DNA from: Salinirussus sp.
GTDB taxonomy: Archaea; Halobacteriota; Halobacteria; Halobacteriales; Haloarculaceae
Length of the DNA: 5,110 nt
Assembly (NCBI GenBank): GCA_028275005.1
Contig: JAQCNN010000113.1
Coordinates: 1 to 5,110 of the forward strand
Direction: 5' to 3'
A model generated the notes under the pieces. That model saw nothing but the letters and a program-made list of their open reading frames with translations, searched no databases and had not been told where the DNA came from. A program made the position numbers and the translations under genes. Below, one piece after another: positions 1 to 4,880 of this stretch (its first letter is position 1; every line of letters begins with the position of its first letter).

Positions 1-265
1 TTCGCATGAGGCGATACATCCATGCTTGGAGTGTGGTGTATGAGCGGTCCCCACGCCGCTTCCGGGGAAGGTTGGCCTTCTTTTCGGTGTGCTCAGCGCG
101 GTCCAATGACTCTTCATCGAAGGCATCGCAAAGGTGTTGAATCCGGTCGCCGTCGCGCTCACTGACGGTATTGCCAACCTTGGGGGCGTCACCGCCCTCA
201 TCGGTACGTCCCTGCCAAAGCGTTTTGCGGGTCCGCTCGTACTTTTGTTTGGGTGTGTCGGCCAT
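1..265 (-). CDS. Partial integrase-like protein (N-terminal part, probable tyrosine recombinase)
   Basis: An open frame reads on the minus strand from ATG at 265-263 to the left edge: 88 codons without a stop, with the 3' end missing. The product starts MADTPKQKYERTRK and later has VSERDGDRI and RSYTTLQAWMYRLMR. The last stretch resembles the helical SAM-like core-binding region at the N-terminus of haloarchaeal tyrosine recombinases, where a pattern like 'S-x-x-T-x-x-x-W-x-x-R-L' is followed by the catalytic domain. None of the catalytic residues (R...HxxR...Y) lie inside the window, so the family call rests on pattern resemblance from memory. The gene is less GC-biased and more Lys/Thr/Gln-rich than its neighbours, as expected for mobile DNA in a haloarchaeon. 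It is divergent from the ACT-domain gene. It could instead be another DNA-binding protein of an integrated element; that it is coding is more certain than the function. Confidence 0.55.
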   Translation of the reverse strand, partial: MADTPKQKYERTRKTLWQGRTDEGGDAPKVGNTVSERDGDRIQHLCDAFDEESLDRAEHTEKKANLPRKRRGDRSYTTLQAWMYRLMR

Positions 266-282
266 AGTTGGTCCTGTGGATT

Positions 283-309
283 GACACACCCCTTTTCCGG
301 AGGGGTGTG
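283..309. repeat. Inverted repeat in the divergent intergenic region (possible operator)
   Basis: CACACCCC (285-292) and GGGGTGTG (302-309) form a perfect 8-bp inverted repeat around a 9-nt centre. A third copy of the motif, GGGTGTGTC at 251-259, is a perfect 9-bp inverted match to GACACACCC at 283-291, so three half-sites surround the start codon of the minus-strand integrase-like gene. The repeat lies about 20-45 bp upstream of that start, where a haloarchaeal core promoter would sit. This suggests an operator for that gene, but that is inference. A transcribed hairpin is also possible. Confidence 0.45.
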
Positions 310-362
310 CTACCGTTATCAACACGTCCCATGCGCAAAGTAGTGCCGAAGACACAACAGAA

Positions 363-875
363 GTGGTGAATGTGTTCGAAGAGATTATGCGAAAGTTCTC
401 GGATTCCCCGAGCCAACAGCGGGTGATCCGGCTGCTGTTGGAGCGGGGCTTCTCCGTCAACGAGGAGGGACGGGTGGTCTCCGGAGGCATCGAGATCCCG
501 AACACGGGGATTGCCCGTGAGGCGGGTGTCGACCGTCGGGTGGTCAACGCCACCACCGACGCCATCCTCGCGGACGACGAACTCCGGCCCATCTTCCGGA
601 ACATCTCCGCGGTCCCGAGCCTGATGGACCTGGCTCCGGTGCTCGATATGACCGTGCTGACCGTGACGGTCCGGGACGCCGAGGAGTCGGGGATCGTCGC
701 CGCCGTCACCGGGCGGATCGCGGACCACGGCATCCCGGTCCGGCAGGTGCTCAGCGAGGACCCCGAGTTCACCGACGAGCCCCGGCTGTACGTCATCACC
801 GACGACAGCCTGCCCGGCGGGCTCATCACCGACCTCCAGGACCTGGGGTTCGTCCGCCGGATCGAACTCGAATGA
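363..875 (+). CDS. HTH/ACT-domain predicted regulator of amino acid metabolism (COG2150-like)
   Basis: The product is an acidic protein of 170 residues. Residues about 10-70 are helical and contain an HTH-like stretch (IPNTGIAREAGVDRRVVNAT, 45-64). Residues about 97-170 form an ACT domain, recognisable by the first beta strand (TVLTVTV), the 'ESGIVAAVTGRIADHGIPVRQV'-type Gly-containing turn and helix, and the closing strand FVRRIELE. ACT domains bind amino acids and act as allosteric sensors. This HTH+ACT arrangement matches the archaeal family annotated as a predicted regulator of amino acid metabolism, whose target is not established. The start is uncertain: in-frame GTG codons occur at 363, 366 and 372 and an ATG at 387. 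The family usually begins just before the 'EIMxKF' segment, so 363-372 is favoured. The gene overlaps the next one by 4 bp (ATGA), suggesting co-transcription with a 2Fe-2S ferredoxin. Confidence 0.8.
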   Translation: MVNVFEEIMRKFSDSPSQQRVIRLLLERGFSVNEEGRVVSGGIEIPNTGIAREAGVDRRVVNATTDAILADDELRPIFRNISAVPSLMDLAPVLDMTVLTVTVRDAEESGIVAAVTGRIADHGIPVRQVLSEDPEFTDEPRLYVITDDSLPGGLITDLQDLGFVRRIELE

Positions 876-1258
876 GCCGCGACAGTCAGGCGGGGGCGGC
901 CAGCGCCGGCGACCACACCGTCACCGTCACCCACCCCGAGGGGACGGCGCGGCTCTCGGTGCCGGACGGGACGGTTCTCCGGGATGCCCTGCTCGCGGCA
1001 GGGTTGAGCCCCCACAGCCGGGCGGGCCGGCGACTCAACTGCGGCGGCCGCGGGCTCTGTGCAACCTGTGGGGTCCGGCTCGAAGGCGATGGGGAGGGCG
1101 AGGACGCAAACGCGCCCGCACCCGACCACTGGCACGACGGCCTGGCCGCTCGCTTTGGTTACCCACGGCTCTCCTGCCAGGTCCGGGTGACCGGGGACAT
1201 GGCCGTCGAGATACCCGAGAAGCTCGTGTGGGGCGGCCGGGAGTCCGACGCGGAGTGA
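872..1258 (+). CDS. 2Fe-2S ferredoxin (CX5CX2CXnC type)
   Basis: This 128-residue acidic protein has the beta-grasp ferredoxin layout: an N-terminal strand pair (HTVTVTHPEGTARLSVPDGT, 15-34), a helix (VLRDALLAAGL, 35-45), the cluster loop and a closing strand. The cluster ligands are C57, C63, C66 and C102, i.e. CX5CX2CX35C in LNCGGRGLCATCGVRL and RLSCQVRV. The CX5C spacing resembles adrenodoxin-type and related bacterial ferredoxins rather than the CX4C plant type used by the main haloarchaeal ferredoxin. A short acidic loop (EGDGEGEDANAPAPD, 71-85) separates the third and fourth ligands. The role is soluble electron transfer; partners cannot be named from this sequence. The ATG overlaps the upstream stop codon, so translation is probably coupled to the ACT regulator. 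The gene ends 5 bp from the end of a convergent second ferredoxin. Confidence 0.85.
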   Translation: MSRDSQAGAASAGDHTVTVTHPEGTARLSVPDGTVLRDALLAAGLSPHSRAGRRLNCGGRGLCATCGVRLEGDGEGEDANAPAPDHWHDGLAARFGYPRLSCQVRVTGDMAVEIPEKLVWGGRESDAE

Positions 1259-1263
1259 GACAG

Positions 1264-1509
1264 TCAGGGGATCAACTGCTCGCCGTCGTCGTCGTAGATA
1301 GCAATGGCGTCGACGGGGCAGGACCGGGCGGCGAATTTTGCGTCCATCTCGGCGTCGTCGGGCACCTCACGGACGAAGACGTTCCCCTCGCGGCTCTCGC
1401 TGTCGACCAGGTCCGCCTTCCCGTCGTCCTCGTCGCGCTCGAAGGCCTCCCACTCCGCGGTGCACTGGAACATCCCGATACAGGTGTCGCGGTCAAACTC
1501 GACGCGCAT
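1264..1509 (-). CDS. Small ferredoxin, probable 3Fe-4S type
   Basis: This 81-residue, very acidic protein starts MRVEFDRDTCIGMFQC and ends with SCPVDAIAIYDDDGEQLIP. It has three cysteines: C10, C16 and C64 (the last in the typical CP motif followed by hydrophobic residues). In single-cluster 4Fe-4S ferredoxins the first motif is CxxCxxC. Here the middle position is Met13, giving Cx5C...CP, the pattern of 3Fe-4S ferredoxins such as those serving bacterial cytochromes P450 and some archaeal enzymes. A 3Fe-4S cluster is therefore inferred. About 45 residues, rich in Asp/Glu, separate C16 and C64. It is a soluble cytoplasmic electron carrier with unknown partner. The gene is divergent from hel308 and convergent with the 2Fe-2S ferredoxin. 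A long plus-strand frame running across it is only an upstream extension of the hel308 frame. Confidence 0.87.
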   Translation of the reverse strand: MRVEFDRDTCIGMFQCTAEWEAFERDEDDGKADLVDSESREGNVFVREVPDDAEMDAKFAARSCPVDAIAIYDDDGEQLIP

Positions 1510-1531
1510 AGCTGTCGTTGGGGCGGCGAGG

Positions 1532-1537
1532 GTAATG
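1532..1537 (-). promoter_or_regulatory. Weak TATA-like box for the 3Fe-4S ferredoxin
   Basis: On the minus strand the sequence ATTAC (within CACATTACCC) is centred about 25 nt before the ATG at 1509. It is the only AT-rich element in an otherwise GC-rich stretch, and the spacing fits a leaderless haloarchaeal transcript. The match to a TATA box is poor, so the call rests mainly on position. Confidence 0.35.
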
Positions 1538-1637
1538 TGGTTGGCGGCGCTGTTCGGGCAGTGGCTGGTGTCGGACAGTCAGAGAGCCCGCGGGGTCGTT
1601 GGTCTCATACTGCCGGCTGGAAGTCTGTAACGAATTT

Positions 1638-1655
1638 CGCGACCCCGGGGTCGCG
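1638..1655. repeat. 18-bp perfect palindrome between divergent ferredoxin and hel308 genes
   Basis: CGCGACCCC followed directly by GGGGTCGCG is a perfect 9+9 palindrome without a spacer. It lies 129 bp upstream of the 3Fe-4S ferredoxin start and 104 bp upstream of the hel308 start, outside any credible gene. A spacer-free two-fold symmetric site suits a dimeric DNA-binding protein. It is less suited to an RNA hairpin, which would need a loop. It could regulate either or both divergent genes. Confidence 0.6.
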
Positions 1656-1724
1656 GATATCTTCAACCAGTTACAGCCAGCAGTATCAGTTCCGTTCGAC
1701 GGCCGGTGGGAGCCCGGCGAGCGT

Positions 1725-1735
1725 GGGTTTAACTT
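1725..1735 (+). promoter_or_regulatory. Probable hel308 core promoter (TATA-like box)
   Basis: GGGTTTAACTT contains TTTAA at 1728-1732, ending 27 nt before the ATG at 1759. This is the spacing expected for haloarchaeal TATA boxes of leaderless transcripts. It supports 1759 as the true start over the many upstream in-frame codons. A small GGGG-ACG-CCCC inverted repeat (1737-1747) lies between the box and the start. Confidence 0.6.
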
Positions 1736-1758
1736 CGGGGACGCCCCAGTCTCTGTCA

Positions 1759-4149
1759 ATGGACGTTGCGGAGATTCCGGCAGTCCCGGCGTGGCTCCCC
1801 GACCATCTCGAGGGTGAGGGTATCGAGACACTGTACCCGCCGCAGGCCGAGGCCGTCGAGGCCGGCGTCACCGAGGGGGAGAATCTCGTCGCCGCCGTCC
1901 CAACGGCAAGCGGGAAGACACTGGTCGCCACGCTGGCCATGCTCGCGAGCGTCGACCGCGGCGGGACGGCCCTCTACATCGTCCCGCTGCGCGCGCTGGC
2001 CAGCGAGAAGCGCGAGGAGTTCGAGGCCTTCGAGGCCTACGGGCTGGACGTCGGCGTCTCCACCGGCAACTACGAGTCCGAAGGCGGGTGGCTGGCCGGG
2101 AAGGACATCATCGTCGCCACCAGCGAGAAGGTCGACTCGCTGGTCCGGAACGACGCCCCCTGGCTCGACGACCTCTCCTGTGTCGTGACCGACGAGGTCC
2201 ACCTCGTCGACGACGGCGAACGCGGCCCCACCCTCGAGGTGACACTGGCCAAGCTCCGGCAGATCAACCCCAGTCTGCAGACGGTGGCGCTGTCGGCGAC
2301 CATCGGCAACGCCGACGAGCTCGCCGAGTGGCTCGACGCCTCCCTCGTGGACTCGGAGTGGCGACCGATCGAACTGAAGAAAGGTGTCCACTACGGCGAC
2401 GCCCTCCACCTCGAGGACGGCAGCCAGCAGCGGGTCACAGTACAGAACAGCGAGGACCAGACCGCCGGGGTCGTCCGGGACACGCTGGGCGAGGATGGCT
2501 CCTCGCTGGTCTTCGTCAACTCCCGGAACAACGCCGAGGCCGCCGCCCGCCGGCTGGCATCGACAACGAGTGACTTTCTGGACGGCAAGGAGCGGGGGCG
2601 GCTGGCCGACATCGCCCGGGAGATCCGCGAGGTCAGCGACACCGATACCAGCGACGACCTGGCCGACGCCGTCGAGTCCGGCGCGGCCTTTCACCACGCC
2701 GGGCTCGCCCGCGACCACCGCTCGCTGGTCGAGGAGGCCTTCCGTGACCGGCTGGTCAAGGTCGTCTGTGCGACCCCGACCCTCGCCGCCGGGGTCAACA
2801 CCCCCTCACGGCGGGTCGTGGTGCGGGACTGGCGCCGGTACGACGGCACCGCCGGTGGGATGAAACCGCTGTCGGTGCTCGAGGTCCACCAGATGATGGG
2901 GCGGGCCGGCCGCCCGGGCCGGGACCCCTACGGCGAGGCCGTCCTCACGGCGAAGAGCCACGACGAACTCGACGAGCTGTTCGAGCGGTACGTCTGGGCC
3001 GACCCCGAACCCGTCGAGTCGAAGCTGGCCGCCGAGCCCGCCCTCCGGACACATATCCTCGCCACTGTCGCCTCCGGCTTCGCCCGCTCGCGGGAGGGGC
3101 TGCTCGACTTCCTCGACGGGACGCTCTACGCCACACAGACCGGCGAGCGTGGCCGGCTCGCGGAGGTGGTCGGCCGTGTCCTGACCTACCTGGAACGAAA
3201 CGGCTTCCTTGACCGCGAGGGCGGGGAGCTGAGCGCGACCGACCTCGGACACACCGTCTCGCGGCTCTACCTCGACCCGATGAGCGCCGCCGAGATTCTC
3301 GACGGGCTCCGTGCGGCCGGCGCCGGGTCGACAGCCGACACCGCGGCGGACGGGGACCAGCCCACTGACGATGCCTTCCAGTCAGCGAGCGACCTCCGGG
3401 GGGGTCCCGCCGGCGAGACCGGTGTCGACGCCGACACCAGCGTTGCCCCCGAGGACGTCTCGACGCTCGGGCTGTACCACCTGGTCGCGCGCACACCCGA
3501 CATGTACGAACTCTACCTGCGGTCGGGCGACGAGGAGGAGTACGGCGTGCTCGCGGCCGAGCGGGAGGCGGAACTGCTCGGCCGGGCGCCCTCGGAGTTC
3601 GCCGCCGAGTTCGAGGACTGGCTGTCGGCGCTGAAGACGGCCCGCCTGCTCGAGGACTGGGCCAGCGAGGTCGAGGAGGACACCATCACCGAGCGCTACG
3701 ATGTCGGGCCCGGGGACATCCGCGGGAAGGTCGAGACCACAGAGTGGCTGCTCGGGGCCGCGGAGTCGCTGGCGAGTTCGGAGGGGCTGGATGTCGTGCC
3801 GGCCATCCGCGAGGCTCGCACCCGGGCCGAGCACGGTGTCCGGTCGGAGCTAGTCGACCTCGCGGGCGTGCGCGGTGTCGGCCGCAAGCGCGCTCGCCGG
3901 CTGTTCGAGGTCGGGGTCGAGAGCCCGGCGGCTCTCCGGGACGCCGACAAGGCGGCGGTCCTGGCGGCGCTGCGCGGCCGGCGGCGGACCGCCGAGACCG
4001 TCCTGGAGAACGCCGGTCACCGTGACCCCTCGATGGAGGAGGTCGAACCCGACGAGACTGTTTCCCTCGAGGGTATCGAGGCGGGGACAGACAGCAGGCC
4101 GGCGACCGACGAGGGCAGCGAGGACCAGTCGAGTCTGGGTGACTTCTGA
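1759..4149 (+). CDS. hel308: ATP-dependent DNA helicase Hel308 (Hjm), superfamily 2
   Basis: Hel308 is a 3'-to-5' Ski2-like SF2 helicase that unwinds lagging-strand and forked DNA during repair and restart of blocked replication forks. The 796-residue product has all helicase motifs: Q motif (LYPPQ), Walker A AVPTASGKT (46-54, K53), Ia PLRALASEK, motif II DEVH (145-148), motif III SAT (179-181), IV LVFVNSRN (250-257), V ATPTLAAGVNTP (338-349) and VI QMMGRAGRPGR (378-388). A winged-helix region (about 405-505) and ratchet domain follow, then the helix-hairpin-helix LAGVRGVGRKRARRLF (about 701-716) of domain V. A low-complexity acidic insert (about 519-568) interrupts the ratchet region. The protein ends QSSLGDF, a QxxLxxF motif. 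The frame is open back to 1228, but that part crosses the antisense ferredoxin; ATG 1759 is preferred because of family alignment and the TATA-like box upstream. It overlaps cgi121 by one base. Confidence 0.96.
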   Translation: MDVAEIPAVPAWLPDHLEGEGIETLYPPQAEAVEAGVTEGENLVAAVPTASGKTLVATLAMLASVDRGGTALYIVPLRALASEKREEFEAFEAYGLDVGVSTGNYESEGGWLAGKDIIVATSEKVDSLVRNDAPWLDDLSCVVTDEVHLVDDGERGPTLEVTLAKLRQINPSLQTVALSATIGNADELAEWLDASLVDSEWRPIELKKGVHYGDALHLEDGSQQRVTVQNSEDQTAGVVRDTLGEDGSSLVFVNSRNNAEAAARRLASTTSDFLDGKERGRLADIAREIREVSDTDTSDDLADAVESGAAFHHAGLARDHRSLVEEAFRDRLVKVVCATPTLAAGVNTPSRRVVVRDWRRYDGTAGGMKPLSVLEVHQMMGRAGRPGRDPYGEAVLTAKSHDELDELFERYVWADPEPVESKLAAEPALRTHILATVASGFARSREGLLDFLDGTLYATQTGERGRLAEVVGRVLTYLERNGFLDREGGELSATDLGHTVSRLYLDPMSAAEILDGLRAAGAGSTADTAADGDQPTDDAFQSASDLRGGPAGETGVDADTSVAPEDVSTLGLYHLVARTPDMYELYLRSGDEEEYGVLAAEREAELLGRAPSEFAAEFEDWLSALKTARLLEDWASEVEEDTITERYDVGPGDIRGKVETTEWLLGAAESLASSEGLDVVPAIREARTRAEHGVRSELVDLAGVRGVGRKRARRLFEVGVESPAALRDADKAAVLAALRGRRRTAETVLENAGHRDPSMEEVEPDETVSLEGIEAGTDSRPATDEGSEDQSSLGDF
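4138..4142 (+). promoter_or_regulatory. Shine-Dalgarno-like site for cgi121
   Basis: GGTGA inside the last hel308 codons is complementary to the anti-Shine-Dalgarno end of archaeal 16S rRNA (UCACC) and lies 6 nt before the cgi121 ATG at 4149. It supports that start and ribosome loading at an internal operon gene. Confidence 0.5.
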
Positions 4150-4637
4150 TGGAGGTCGTCGGAGGGGAGACAACAGTCAGTGACGTCGACACCTTCGTCG
4201 AGGAGGTCGCGGCCATCGGCGGGGAACACGGGTCGACAGTCCAGGCCTTCGACGCCCGCTACGTCGTCGGGCGCGAGCACCTGGAACGGGCGGTGACACT
4301 CGCCGAGCGAGCCCGCGAGCGCGGCGAGGCCATCGCCGACGACCGGGCCGTCGAGATACTGCTGTACGCCGCCGGTCGTCGGCAGATCACCGACGCACTG
4401 GGGGTCGGGGTCTCCGAGGGGGAGTGCCCGGTCGTGGCGGTTGTCGTCGGCGGCGACGAGGAAGGGGCGGCCGCCGCGCTCCGTGACCTGCTCGGGCCTG
4501 CCGACACGCTCGGCGCGTACGACCCCGGGCGAGTCCGAGCATTCTTCGGCATCACCGACGAGGAACTGGCCGCTACCGAGAGCGACCTGGCCGATGTCGT
4601 CCTGGAGCGCGTGGCGCTTTTGACCGTCGAAAAGTAG
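4149..4637 (+). CDS. cgi121: KEOPS complex subunit Cgi121
   Basis: The 162-residue acidic product matches the archaeal Cgi121 family in length and sequence, with the conserved-looking segments TVQAFDARYVVGREHLERAV (30-49), EILLYAAGRRQI (69-80) and the C-terminal ERVALLTVEK. Cgi121 is the KEOPS subunit that binds the kinase/ATPase Bud32 and recruits tRNA, including its 3' CCA end. The complex, with Kae1 as catalytic subunit, transfers threonylcarbamoyl to adenosine 37 of ANN-decoding tRNAs (t6A). The ATG overlaps the hel308 stop as TGATG and is preceded by a GGTGA site, so the gene is very probably co-transcribed and translationally coupled with the helicase. Whether this pairing is functional or only positional cannot be told here. 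No other KEOPS gene (kae1-bud32, pcc1) is in the window. Confidence 0.92.
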   Translation: MEVVGGETTVSDVDTFVEEVAAIGGEHGSTVQAFDARYVVGREHLERAVTLAERARERGEAIADDRAVEILLYAAGRRQITDALGVGVSEGECPVVAVVVGGDEEGAAAALRDLLGPADTLGAYDPGRVRAFFGITDEELAATESDLADVVLERVALLTVEK

Positions 4638-4677
4638 CAAAAGTTGCCGTAATTGAAGACGACTCCCGGCGCGACGA

Positions 4678-4704
4678 ACGCGCGCATCACCGGCTGACGC
4701 GCGC
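4678..4704. repeat. Short GC repeat downstream of cgi121
   Basis: ACGCGCGC occurs at 4678-4685 and 4697-4704, with an 11-nt spacer. Because GCGCGC is self-complementary, the copies can also pair as a 6-bp stem with a 13-nt loop. No T-run follows, so a terminator is not supported. Low-complexity GC sequence is common here and chance is likely. Confidence 0.25.
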
Positions 4705-4713
4705 AAATCCGCC

Positions 4714-4745
4714 TCACCAGTCGTAAAGAATTGGTGATACTTTCT
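4714..4745 (+). terminator. Possible transcription end region of hel308-cgi121
   Basis: TCACCA (4714-4719) and TGGTGA (4732-4737) form a 6-bp perfect inverted repeat, extendable by one G-T pair, around an A-rich loop. A modest pyrimidine stretch (ACTTTCT) follows. It sits 77 nt beyond the cgi121 stop in the most AT-rich part of the gap. Archaeal termination depends mainly on T-rich tracts and the one here is short, so this is tentative; a protein-binding site is an alternative. Confidence 0.25.
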
Positions 4746-4826
4746 GGGGGTGGCTGCGTACCCGGAGGCGTCTTGAAATGTCGCCTGTGTGACCCTAAAT
4801 CGTGAGAGCTATTGACAGCCATACCG

Positions 4827-4851
4827 GACCGGTTGACCGGAACCCGACCGG
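4827..4851. repeat. Triple GACCGG repeat upstream of the SBP56-like gene
   Basis: GACCGG occurs three times in the same orientation (4827-4832, 4835-4840, 4846-4851), and CCGGT-TG-ACCGG (4829-4840) is a short inverted repeat. The cluster lies 30-54 bp upstream of the preferred start at 4881, in the position of a promoter or 5' leader. It could be a regulator site for the downstream gene. With such GC-rich sequence the significance is modest. Confidence 0.3.
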
Positions 4852-4880
4852 ACAGGATGGTCGCCCTCCTGCAAGCGAGT

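Larger units (their letters stand above)
4638..4880. other. Intergenic region between cgi121 and the SBP56-like gene
   Basis: These 243 bases hold no credible gene. The only plus-strand core-promoter candidate I see is CCTAAAT near 4794-4800, which would give a leader of roughly 30-60 nt for the next gene. No strong TATA box lies at the leaderless distance from either 4857 or 4881. The segment also holds the GC repeat, the TCACCA/TGGTGA hairpin, AGGCG/CGCCT (4766-4770 and 4782-4786) and the GACCGG cluster. No tRNA or known structured RNA was recognised. Confidence 0.5.

Noticed and set aside
134..343. 69-codon plus-strand frame (MLNPVAVAL...)
   Set aside because: Antisense to the better-supported minus-strand integrase-like gene, and it crosses the inverted repeats without domain similarity.
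266..362. tRNA 3' end or attachment site next to the integrase-like gene
   Set aside because: No T-loop GGTTCRA motif, acceptor stem or direct repeat could be found in this gap.
198..728. 176-codon minus-strand open frame
   Set aside because: Overlaps the ACT regulator in antisense and the integrase-like gene in another frame; the ACT-domain protein is clearly the real gene.
1228..1758. N-terminal extension of the hel308 frame giving a 973-residue protein
   Set aside because: It runs antisense through the well-supported 3Fe-4S ferredoxin and over the divergent promoter region. Hel308 homology begins at MDVAEIP (1759), with a TATA-like box 27 nt upstream.
1599..1817. 72-codon plus-strand frame in the ferredoxin-hel308 gap
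   Set aside because: It crosses the palindrome, the hel308 promoter and the hel308 start, and has no recognisable sequence pattern.
1756..2718. 320-codon minus-strand open frame
   Set aside because: Antisense to hel308 helicase motifs; long shadow frames are expected in GC-rich genes, and the product has no recognisable domain.
4615..4635. CTTTT...AAAAG dyad at the end of cgi121 as a terminator
   Set aside because: The stem is only 5 bp, lies inside the coding sequence and has no T-rich tract after it.
4017..4706. 229-codon minus-strand open frame across the hel308 end and cgi121
   Set aside because: Shadow of two confident overlapping genes; composition and sequence show no family resemblance.
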